This document shows positions 46,807-55,840 of a stretch of DNA of 64,000 bases, piece after piece. This stretch comes from Anisus vortex (Eukaryota; Mollusca; Gastropoda; Planorbidae). The DNA lies in NCBI GenBank assembly GCA_949126835.1, contig OX421497.1, forward strand, positions 43,112,226 through 43,176,225, written 5' to 3'. Positions within the stretch are counted from its first letter, which is position 1. Every line of letters begins with the position of its first letter. Below the pieces are notes generated by a model, which saw nothing but the letters and a program-made list of their open reading frames with translations, was not told the origin of the DNA and made no database searches. A program made the position numbers and the translations under genes.

Positions 46807-47782
46807 AAATATTTATATATCAACATGAACTTTACCTTATTATTAACATACATCATAAGGCAATATGTACAAATTTACTTCCTTGTCAAAACAAACTAAT
46901 TTCAACATTAAACTGTAACAAAAAGGAATGAAACCATAAATAAACTTACACAAAATAAACTTAAATGCTGACTAGGTAGTAAAACATTTCAATTGAATTT
47001 AAAACAAAGATCACAACAGGAGGGAGGAATCCCAAAAGACAATAACCCCCATGAGGATCTTGCGATTGGGTAACAATGTATGGCAAATGAACATGACTTA
47101 ACGGTACTTAACCCTTACAGGGCGCGCATATTATTCCATCATCCTACTTCTTTTCCTCAGTCCCAGGATCAAATATTGTCATCAAAATATGAAATTCCCT
47201 GGAGCCCAGTCGCATATATATATTCCTCAAGGAAGGGTGTCTACTTTAAGAACAAAAAAAAAGTCAAAGAATTTGACCTTTCATAATATTCTTGGGCAGA
47301 ATATTTATTTGAAAGCTGAATAGTTGAATTTTATTTCGGTTTTAAAATTAAGACAATTGACTACTTACTGAGTTGTTTTTTAAAATGAAAGTGCGGTCCT
47401 AATGGACACTACCGAACTACCTTCCGTTAATATGGACTTGCGTGTTGATGAAAATTTTTCTTATGAATTAATATTACAAATGAATACAATTATTTTATGA
47501 ATTAGTTTATTCTAATAAGTTAAGTTATTATGTTTCTAGCAATTTACTCTCTACGTGTTGTTACCAATTTTTACCAACAAAGAAGAAAAATGAAATTCTG
47601 AACCCTATTGACGTCTCAGGCATTCTGAAATAAAGTTTGGTCAGTAGGGAATATAATTAGTAAAATAATGGCCAGGACTCAAGATCTACATAACAGGAAT
47701 ATAGGTCAGTACTGGAAGGGTTAAATATTAACATTCACGTCCTAAAGAAAGACAGTGGGCATTATCAGTAAATCAAAAATGC
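46807..47782. other. No gene; 3' flank of the THAP gene
   Basis: AT-rich. TTTATT words at 47330 and 47507 are possible minus-strand poly(A) signals for the gene ending at 47783; neither is close to the stop. Confidence 0.4.
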
Positions 47783-48892
47783 TTAATCCTCAGCACCAAG
47801 GGATGACACTGAACATTGAAAATTAGTTATTAAGCATGACACTGTCCATAACTGGTTCACTAAGCCTAACATAGAGAAAGGAAATGCTGAATCGAACAAA
47901 CGGAACTGTTTCAAACTAATGGCTTTGTCCAGATACACCTGAACATCTGCAGCGTTCTTGCTTTTGAATGATTTATGTCTTAATGTTGAATCACTTGATA
48001 AAACATTCAGCATTACCAGTGTGCATTTTCTTTCTTTTATGACATCAGATATTTGAAAATCTTTGGTGGCCATGACCTCATCTCCTTCTTCTAACAGATC
48101 TAAAATTCCAGAGTTAGATACTAGTGTAATGTCTGAGATGGATCCTGGGAAAAGATTACTTACAAAACAAACTGCACCTCCTGGAGTAAAGCCTATCAAA
48201 CCTTTTACTGTTGCACTGCTTTTACTTCTGGAATAGAATTCACTACCTAGTGACACTCTTGATGGAGTCTTGACAACTATTTTGTTACTGTCAATGATGA
48301 CTCTGGTCTTGGGGTGTGCTTTTTTAAAGCATTTGGGCATGAACTTCTGTGCCCTTTGTTTGGACGGCCACACAGGCTGTGAACCCAAAACAAAGTATAG
48401 GAAGTTGGCCCAAGTAGTTGTGATTTTACTCACTGTTTTCGTGGACACTAGAAACTTGTCGGCCAAATCTTGATCATAGGATCCAAGCCTCAGTTTGTTT
48501 AGAAACATAAACAGCTGATCAATTGGTTGAATAGAAAAAAACTTTGAACAATCAGTGTGTAGTTCTTGCTGGTCCCACATTGTTATTTGTGGAATAAAAG
48601 ATTCTATGCTCAGAAAGAAATTTGTTAGAGTTCTGTAATTAGGGAAACCTGTATAAAACTTTATGAGCTTATCACTATTAGAAAATCTCTCCAAGCAAAA
48701 TCTGTTCACAAAAAACTGTTTCATTAATTCTTCAGATTGTTGTATTTTCTCATCTGGATTATTGTTTTGTTCTAGAGCTGCATCCATTGGTATAATATAG
48801 TCATGCTCAAATGATGGTGGAGGTATAATATGTTGCTCCCTATATTTACAGTCTTGAACTATGGGCGATGTGATCCTTGTCAATTCTGTTTC
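47783..48892 (-). CDS. Exon 5: HTH and DDE_Tnp_4 domains
   Basis: The acceptor TTTTCAATTTCAG precedes ETELTRITSPIVQD. FSIQPIDQLFMFLNKLRLG and DLADKFLVSTKTVSKI form the HTH_Tnp_4. RVIIDSNKIVVKTPS, KGLIGFTPGGAVCFVSNLFP, GSISDITLVSNSGILDLLEE and NQLWTVSCLITNFQ form the nuclease fold. A stop follows SSLGAED. The frame is open for 369 residues with no disruption. Confidence 0.9.
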   Translation of the reverse strand, partial: ETELTRITSPIVQDCKYREQHIIPPPSFEHDYIIPMDAALEQNNNPDEKIQQSEELMKQFFVNRFCLERFSNSDKLIKFYTGFPNYRTLTNFFLSIESFIPQITMWDQQELHTDCSKFFSIQPIDQLFMFLNKLRLGSYDQDLADKFLVSTKTVSKITTTWANFLYFVLGSQPVWPSKQRAQKFMPKCFKKAHPKTRVIIDSNKIVVKTPSRVSLGSEFYSRSKSSATVKGLIGFTPGGAVCFVSNLFPGSISDITLVSNSGILDLLEEGDEVMATKDFQISDVIKERKCTLVMLNVLSSDSTLRHKSFKSKNAADVQVYLDKAISLKQFRLFDSAFPFSMLGLVNQLWTVSCLITNFQCSVSSLGAED

Positions 48893-51800
48893 CTGAAATT
48901 GAAAATATATAACAATTTAATGCAATATGAATAATAAATAAATTTTGTTAATTAATGATTAATAACTTCAGATTTAGCTATCAAGCTACTGTCAGTAAAA
49001 TAATATAAGCTTATCATACAATATATTAATGGGCCACGGTGGCCTAGTGGCCACCAGTTCGGCTGGCTCACCAAAGTTACTGGGTTCAAATCTTAGTGAC
49101 GAATAGGATTTGTTTCCGGGTCTGGAAGGTGTCCCTGAGTCTACCCAGCTCTGATGGGTACCTGACTTTAGCTAGGGTAAAGTAAAGGCGGCTGGACATT
49201 GTGCTGGCCACACATCCCCAGTATGCCGTGGCCACAGAAACTGGTAAATTTTGCTTAAGCGGCTCATTTTGGTCTGAATGGATACTCTACTTTTATTTAT
49301 CATCATATAATAAATAATCTTGACAACTAAAATATAGTTTATTTAGTTTAAAGACGTTTTTTAGTTACTGTTTACAGTTTTTTTTATTTATCATTGATTT
49401 AAAATATAATTTCATTTAAGCTATACAAACTATATTTTAAGAATCATCATTGACTATTAATTACAATATTTTATGGTAAACGTTGTTAATAGTTACTAAC
49501 TGAAGACTAGCACTACATTTCAACGTAATAAAAACTGATATTTTAATCAAAGATATTGAGCTTATTAATTTGTTTCTATTCTTTACAAAGTAGGTCTGTG
49601 CACTAGTGCACAATATATCCTGTGATAAAGGTGCTACTAATAAAATGTTTTTGTTTCTCATTGAAAAGGTATTTAATATATTAATAATAGCATTGATATA
49701 TGTTGTAGAAATAAATTAAGTATGTAATAAACATTTTGAACTTTAGAATTCTGAATGAAGCATTAACAACGGACATTACATTAACAAAGTATATAGATCA
49801 AACTGCTTTAATAACAGACAATAACAATGTAATGTTAAAGTATATAGCTGAACCTGAGTTAACGATGGACATTAACAATGTTATGTTAAAGTAGATTGGT
49901 CAAATTGCGTTAATAACGGACATTAACTGTGTAATGTTAAAGTATATAAGTCATCCTGAGTTAACAACGGACATTAACAATGTTATGTTAAAGTATAGGT
50001 TAAACTGCAGTAATAATATTAATAACGGACATTAACAATGTTAAAAAAAGTAAACTACCTGTCGGACCAAATTGATCCATAAGGCCGGTGAAGCAGCGTT
50101 CACCAGTTTCTGTGACCAGGGCATAACTAGGTGAATGTGTGGCCAGCACTATGCACAGATACCTTTACTTAACCCCAACTAAAGTCTGGTACCCATCAGA
50201 GCTGGGTAGACTCAGTGACACCCTCCAGACCCAGGGAAAATCCTAGCATGCATTAGGATTCGAACCTACGCCATCCGAACACGCTGACGCACTGACACCG
50301 TGCCCCCAATAACAATCTTATGTAAAAGTATATAGGTCAACCTGTGTTAACAATAGACATTAACAATGTTATATTAAAATAGGTCATCCTGAGTTAATAA
50401 TAGAAATAACCAATGCTATAAAAAAGTATATAGTATAAAGTATATAGGCCAACCTGTGATTCAAATGTCTCCATAGTTATGAGACCTATTTCTTGTTCAC
50501 ATAATTGTATTTCATCTTCCTAATTTAAAATCAATAAATCCTTTTTTACAAAACATAATTTCCAAGTTAAATATTTCTATTTAAAAAGGTAAACATAAAA
50601 TAAATAATGAAAAGAATTTGATGTAATATTTTTAGTATTTAAAAATAAAGTTATTGATTGAGTCAATAAAAAATATATATAAGCCAACCTGCAATATCAA
50701 AGACCTTTTATCATTGATCCACTGCACACTATTATTGCCAGGGTTGATATACTTAAAATTCTCACCAACTTCAGATTTCTAAAAGATACAAATTATATAC
50801 AGATAGATTTAAAAAAATAATTTTTCTACACCCAACTCATAAATTTGATATAAACTATTGTAAATTATATTGATTATATCTAGGGCTGTGGAATTGGTCG
50901 ATTAATGTTCCGACACCATCTCCTCAGTTTTTTGTACTTCCGACTCCTCTGTATTGTAGTGAGGCACATTAAAAGCATGCTTCTTCATGGTCACTTAACG
51001 TGTTCGTTTTGCGGTTACCGGTACATGAGGCACTGCATGCATTGGTCTTTATTCTTAAAGTAGAGAAGTCATTAATTATAACTTTTTTTGTGAATTGGGA
51101 CATTTAAACTCGCTTTTTTCAAAAATTCCAATCTAACTTCAGTAGGAGTAGGAGTTGGTGCAGTGTGTGCACTTGACTCCAGGTACCCCAAATGTCCCCC
51201 GACTCCGACTCCTCACGCCTGATTATATCTATTAAATAAGTGTTAGTTTGAGCTTTCCTCCCTTGTGTTGGTCTCTCTAAAAAAAAATTCTTACATCTCC
51301 TCTGGTCTTTATGTCCCCATCTCTATTAGAGGTGTGCCAGGTGGAGCGCTTGATGCTCCCAGTGGCATGTAACTATAGAATAGTGTCTGACTTCATGTCT
51401 ATTTTACAGACTACATCCCTAAGAAGGTATTGGCACCCCTGACCTATTTCATCAAATTTGTTTCAATGTAACGTTGTAAGTCTTAGTTTGGCGTCCCTTT
51501 AACTTGGCAACCAAAGTAGGTTAGGTGAAACTGTCTGCAACTTCCAAGCTTTACATTGTTAAGCAAAAAAGTTTTACATTTTAAAACACAAGTCTTTCAC
51601 ACTTTTCTAATGTTTCAAATTACATGATAGTTTATAAGCTTAATTCAAATTAATTTGTATACATTCTTTACTTGGCTGTGGCAGTTGTTTATTATAAATT
51701 TATTACCTTTTCAACTTCAAAAGCATTGTTTTGTGCAGCGAAATCAACCTCCTCAATCGGGGGACTTGAGGTTGTAGAAAAATCAATTTCTGATAAAATC

Positions 51801-54603
51801 TGAAATTAAATCAGAGTCTTTGTAACTAACTTGAAACATAGATACCATTATAATATAATTGTTTTTGTTGGAATTACCGTATTTTAAAAATTATGATATC
51901 AACTTACTTCTAACTTAAAAAACACTTAATTTAAAAGTCTAAAGTGGCTAATTAGGACTATATAGCCAAACTACCAGTGGACCTATGTACCATAGTATGG
52001 TACACTTTTAATATTATTTGTTAAATAATTGAGACATATTTGGGTAGACCTAATAAAATAGAATACTTTTAATTAAAAATATATTGTATTGGGTACTGGC
52101 AGCATCTGACCAATCAATATTTGTAAATAATGAATGAATGTATCAAAACTCTTATATAAATCATGATGTACGTTAAAAGTCCTGTAAGAACATTAGCCAA
52201 TAATAGATTTATTAATATTGTTAGTATACATATATATAATGATAACCCAGGTTACAAATTATTTAGGTTATGAACAGCAACTTTGAATTTCTTTGTCTCA
52301 GGTAACGAACAGTGTGTTCTAGGTTTAACACTGGAGGCAAACGATCATGTACAATACAAACAACAAGCATGCAGTAGCCTACTATTTAAAAAAAATAAAT
52401 TAATAAGACTTTTATAGCGCATATCCCGTAGGGAACAGTTCTATGCGCTGTCAACAGTCACTGACAGAGTACAGACAATGAATAAAAGACAAAAATGTAT
52501 ACATGAAAAATAATAAACTGCTACTTGAATAGGTGGGTCTTCAGTCGGCTTCTGAAGGTGTCAAAGCTGTAGTGGGAGGGCATTCCAGACGGACGGGCCC
52601 ACGTATGAGAATGCTCGTTCGCCATCGGACACCAGTTTCACACGAGGGATCTGAAGAGTAAGTGGATCAGAAGCAGAGCGGAGTGGACTGATGGAGTATA
52701 GAGCTCGAGACAGGAGCGAAGGCGGTCGGGGGCAGAGTCATTCAGGCACTTGTAACAAAGAGAAGCCAGCATGCATGTAGGAGATCCGGTGGTTAATGGG
52801 TAGCCAGTGCAGAGATTGGAGCAGAGGAGTAGTGTGAGTCGACTTTTTCTTCTTAAGGACCAGTCGGGCAGCACAGCTCTGGACACGTTGGAGGCCCTGA
52901 AGGGAGAAGGTTGAGAGGCCAGCCAAGAGCGAATTGCAGTAATCCAAGCTGGAAAAGAGCAGAGAGATGACAAGCTTAACACAAGCTTCCTTGGTCAGAT
53001 AGCGACGGATGGCGGCAATGTGACGCAGATGGAAAAAGCAGATTTTGGTGAGGAAGGAGATGTGGGGCTGCATGGACAGCGTGAAGTCGAGATAGACGCC
53101 AAGGCTCTTGACAGTCAGGGAGAAAGGTACTGTTGCGTCGGCTATCTGAAGATAGTATGAAGTGAGAGACACGGACCTCTGTCTCGTACCGACGATAAGA
53201 GCTTCAGTCTTCTCACCATTCAACTTCAACTTGTTTTCCGTCATCCAGTTCTTTATGTCCAGGAAACAGATGGAGATAGAAGCAAGGAGCCCATCGAATT
53301 CTTCAGGCTCAGCACTGTTATAGAGCTGGGTGTCATCTGCAAAAGAATGATATTTCAGGTTGTTGCGTTCAATGACAAAGGAGAGGGGTTGGGTTAAAAG
53401 GGTGAAAAGAACTGGGCCGAGGACAGACCCTTGTGGTACACCATAGCAGACATGAATGGGCTGGGATGATAAGGACTTGGTCATGATGGTCTGGAAGCGA
53501 TTCTGAAGATAGCTCGTGAACTAGGAGAGGGCGATGTCGTGAATGCCAAACGTACAGCTAAGGCGATCTATGAGTCGGTGATGGTCAATCGTATCGAAGT
53601 CAGCGGACAAATCTAGCTGCACAAGGGCAGAGACAAGACCTCTGTCTGAGGCGTTTAGGTGGTCAGTGGTGATCCGCAAAAGCACTGTCTCAGGGCTGTA
53701 ATGGTGGCGATACGCGGACTGGTTCGCGGGCATCAGCGAATGCAGAGAAAGGTGGGCATTTAAAAAACTGATCGAGGATAACACGCTCCAGTATCTTTTT
53801 TTCATTTTAAATAGTCTGTTACTCTTCCTAAGACACTTATCATAGCTCCACAAGAACACATTTTCACTTGGAATTTTTTAGAAGCCTAGCCTACTTTTCT
53901 AGAACCAGGTACACTAAAGTATTACCCTAGTCTAGGCCTATATTAATTGGTAGGCTATAGGCTACTATAATTTATATACTATTTATATTTTATTTTATAC
54001 TATACTGTTACTGTTACTTATAATTTTATACTAATTTATAGTTTATAATTTATAGGCCTACTGCCTATACAATATTATTGTAAATATTATTAACAATAAT
54101 ATGCCGGTACATAAATATAATCTAAATATAATCTATAATAGGACTTTACCCACGCAATACCTAAGCTTAAAATTACATATATGAAAATTATGGTTAGGGC
54201 CTATAAATATTTTCATACTTCGTACCCTTAAGCGTTCTCTCTTTGCAAAAGCTCCTCTCGTTGTGATTGGCGTTGAAGATTTAGACCTATGTAAACCGCT
54301 TTTGTTGAATATATTCCTACTGGGTATTGCACCAGGGAGCAATCTTGGTCTTTTTGTAACATACATTCTCTCTTCAGACATTGACAATGATCTCAGAAAA
54401 GAAGGGCGAGTGGACAGTTCCAAGTCCGTTTCTTCGAAATGATCACTGCATAATACAGCCGAACTGCTTGGTTTAAAGTTAGCTCTCTTTGTTTTGATTG
54501 TCCACTTTTTTCGTAAAATTGGATCATTGGGAAACTTGAAGAAACTTATTCCTGCTGAAAAGCCAGTGTTTTTGCAACCGAAAGCGCTACAGCGTCGAAC
54601 CAT
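47783..54603 (-). CDS. THAP-DDE transposase gene, five exons, 578 codons
   Basis: Joining exons 54226-54603, 51707-51799, 50689-50778, 50454-50519 and 47783-48892 on minus gives one open frame of 578 residues. All four introns are GT-AG and phase 0. Residues 1-60 are a THAP zinc finger, 127-209 an acidic linker from three small exons, about 329-372 an HTH_Tnp_4 DNA-binding helix-turn-helix, and about 405-560 a DDE_Tnp_4 fold. This order is known from ISL2EU/Harbinger-type transposases. The first two acids (IIDS D410; GSISD D463) are kept, but the usual ADxGF block reads ATKDF (483-488) and the VERAI glutamate block reads YLDKAI (529-534). No flanking TIRs were recognised. Introns contain a LINE, a MITE, two SINEs and a minisatellite. 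It is either an immobilised transposase or a domesticated host gene; expression is untested. Confidence 0.8.
48893..49030. other. Intron 4 start, no other feature
   Basis: AT-rich sequence directly upstream (on minus) of the last exon, including its acceptor. Confidence 0.5.
49031..49295 (+). mobile_element. tRNA-derived SINE, copy 1
   Basis: Begins GGGCCACGGTGGCCTAGTGG, containing an A box like TGGCCTAGTGG. The B box GGGTTCAAATC is at 49082-49092, and the tRNA-unrelated body includes GAGTCTACCCAGCTCTGATG. Lies in intron 4 of the THAP gene, antisense to it. Confidence 0.85.
49741..50450. repeat. 50-60 bp minisatellite, SINE inserted within
   Basis: Units built from GTTAACAACGGACATTAACA, ATGTTATGTTAAAGTATATA and GGTCAACCTG repeat about nine times (49741-50060 and 50310-50450), interrupted by a SINE. 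The last unit runs into the donor of exon 4. Confidence 0.9.
50063..50309 (-). mobile_element. tRNA-derived SINE, copy 2
   Basis: On minus: GGGGGCACGGTGTCAGTGCG at the head, B box GGTTCGAATCC (50256-50266) and the same body (CTGGGTCTGGAGGGTGTCAC, GAGTCTACCCAGCTCTGATG). Tail GGATCAATTTGGTCCGAC. Inserted in the minisatellite. Confidence 0.9.
50454..50519 (-). CDS. Exon 4: 22-codon linker
   Basis: Acceptor AAATTAG, donor CAG/GTTGGC; 66 bases reading EDEIQLCEQEIGLITM then ETFESQ. Phase 0 at both sides; the donor context equals that of exon 3. Confidence 0.7.
50689..50778 (-). CDS. Exon 3: 30-codon linker
   Basis: Acceptor CTTTTAG, donor CAG/GTTGGC; 90 bases reading KSEVGENFKYINPGNNSVQW then INDKRSLILQ. 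Phase 0 at both sides. Confidence 0.75.
50881..51221. mobile_element. hAT-type MITE with GACTCCGACTCC ends
   Basis: Left TAGGGCTGTGGAATTGGTCG; right inverted CAGGCGTGAGGAGTCGGAGT. TSD ATTATATC at 50873-50880 and 51222-51229, perfect over 8 bp. In intron 2 of the THAP gene. Confidence 0.85.
51230..51706. other. Intron 2 remainder, nothing seen
   Basis: AT-rich intronic sequence with no repeat recognised. Confidence 0.5.
51707..51799 (-). CDS. Exon 2: 31-codon acidic linker
   Basis: Acceptor AATTTCAG and donor AAG/GTAATA flank exactly 93 bases reading ILSEIDFSTTSSPPIEEVDF and onward to FEVEK. Phase 0 at both sides. Confidence 0.75.
51800..52384. other. Intron 1 part, nothing seen
   Basis: AT-rich intronic sequence between exon 2 and the LINE. 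Confidence 0.5.
52385..53870 (-). mobile_element. L2-like LINE, 5'-truncated, in intron 1
   Basis: On minus the element carries the second half of a LINE polyprotein and a 3' end TATGCGCTATAAAAGTCTTA then AATAAATTAAT. It is inserted in intron 1 of the THAP gene in the same orientation. The 5' side stops near 53870. Confidence 0.85.
52560..53859 (-). pseudogene. L2-like LINE reverse transcriptase, frameshifted
   Basis: From 53859: LMPANQSAYRHHYSPETVLL, VQLDLSADFDTIDHHRL, a stop after HDIALS (53521), then CYGVPQGSVLGPVLFTLLTQ, KYHSFADDTQLYNSAEP (intact FADD), MTENKLKLNGEKTEALIVG, LGVYLDFTLSMQPHI, SSLDYCNSLLAGLS, VQSCAARLVLKKKK and PLLQSLHWLPINHRI. A frame change leads to LCYKCLNDSAPDRLRSCLEL and, farther, SYVGPSVWNALPLQL and TFRSRLKTHLF. 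This order and wording is typical of the L2/CR1 group. One stop and two frameshifts, so relatively young. Confidence 0.9.
53871..54225. other. Intron 1 start, TAGGCCTA-rich
   Basis: AT-rich intron with several GGCCTA words; no other feature. Confidence 0.5.
54226..54603 (-). CDS. Exon 1: THAP zinc finger
   Basis: Start ATG at 54603-54601 in context AAGAAAATGG. The THAP C2CH set is C5, C10, C52 and H55, with FKFPND (22-27), W34 and HF at 55-56, all family hallmarks. The later AVPTIF motif is replaced by RPSFLRSL. A KRERLR basic patch ends the exon. The donor is AGG/GTACGA at 54225, phase 0. THAP domains bind DNA, in transposases usually at or near element ends. Confidence 0.85.
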
Positions 54604-54835
54604 TTTCTTACGGTACAAAAGAAAATAACATAGTTCAGTCAGATGCCGCTGTGTTACATTTTTGTGTTTTCACTTTATACAAGTTTACAGTTTACACGCG
54701 GTGACCAGTGATACCGCTCTAAAATTTCAGAAAAGCCAAGTTGAGCTCCCAAAAAAATACCCAGAAAAGCAAGGTTTTAATTAAAATTAGGCATATATTT
54801 CAAATCGTATATTACATAGATAAGTGTAAAAATAA

Positions 54836-54925
54836 TTTTTTTTATCTTATCTTATACATTACAGACGCTCCTTCTATAAAGAAAATTTTTGCGTCCTACG
54901 CTCATCCGTGGTCCGAGTCTTTTAC
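54836..54925 (-). mobile_element. LINE/SINE 3' end, TTATC tail
   Basis: Plus TTTTATCTTATCTTATACAT followed by ACGCTCCTTCTATAAAGAAA and TTGCGTCCTACGCTCATCCG matches 8375-8450 read in the other direction. Confidence 0.75.
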
Positions 54926-55197
54926 GCTAAAAATAAAAGCCTATTGAAAAATAATTATATTAAAAATTGTTTTTTTTCTTTAATCATATAGGCCTACATA
55001 TTTATTTTACTTTATTTATAATTCTAATAAATCTTCATAAAAAATAAAATTGCAAGGTTGGTATGTAAATAATATTTTAACAAAGATGGTCTCTGCTCAT
55101 GTTAACTAAGCTCCTCCCTCTCTTTTTTTCAACTATTTTTTTTTTAAATATGTAGGCTACTAAATTCTCTAAAAAATTGGTAAATATGTGTCATGTG

Positions 55198-55241
55198 AAA
55201 ATTCGCCCCCCCCCCTCAGAAAAAAATTCTGTCTCCGCCCC
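55198..55241 (+). mobile_element. Orphan hAT-type terminus
   Basis: A C-run then TTCTGTCTCCGCCCCTG, the inverted form of CAGGGGCGGAGACAGAA, a common hAT terminus. Left end not located. Confidence 0.45.
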
Positions 55242-55614
55242 TGTCTATATATGTGCATATATATGTGCACCGCCCCTTCATCCTTTTTTCACCCAAAACC
55301 AAAACCAAGCATAAAAAAAACAATAAAGAAATGTGTTCTTGTTTTTTGGAAAAAAAAATATTCATAGTTTTTTAAATTTAAATTAAAGTAGACTATACTA
55401 TAGATTAGATCCAGAGACTAGGCTAAATTTGTTACGGTTCAAATTTTGATTTAAAAAAAAATATTAGCTTTTTGTTGTTGTTGTTAACGGGGAAATCGTG
55501 CACGAGTAGGCTACATACAAAGCCTGAAATAGTAGGCCTAGGCCTATTGTCCCCTCCCAAAACTGCGCACTATTAAAATGACCCTTTGCAAATTCCCCCC
55601 TACCTTTTTTTTGG

Positions 55615-55840
55615 TGACCAGACATATGCGCACAAGACAATTGCGCACACGACAAACGCGCACAGACAATTCCGCAATGACACAAATGCGCACAGGACAA
55701 ACGCGAACACCGATAGTTGCGCACACGGACAATGGCGCACACCGACAAATGCGGACACCGACAATCGCCCACAGTGACAAATGCGAACGGCTATATAAGC
55801 GCACACCGACAAATGCGCAAATAGCAAGTTATGCATCGCC
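55615..55840 (+). repeat. GCGCACA array, copy 1 (13 units of 14-16 bp)
   Basis: Units such as GCGCACAAGACAATT, GCGCACACGACAAAC, GCGCACACCGACAAAT and GCGGACACCGACAATC follow each other with a GCGAACGGCTATATAA unit near the end. Unit order is the same as in the inverted copy at 61880-62092. All reading frames through it are artefacts. Confidence 0.95.

Noticed and set aside
47080..47286. Plus-strand 68-codon frame near the THAP gene
   Set aside because: It lies in the 3' flank, without motif, splice signals or composition shift.
50256..50266. GGTTCGAATCC as a tRNA gene B box
   Set aside because: The sequence folds into no cloverleaf and belongs to a SINE with the same body as 49031-49295.
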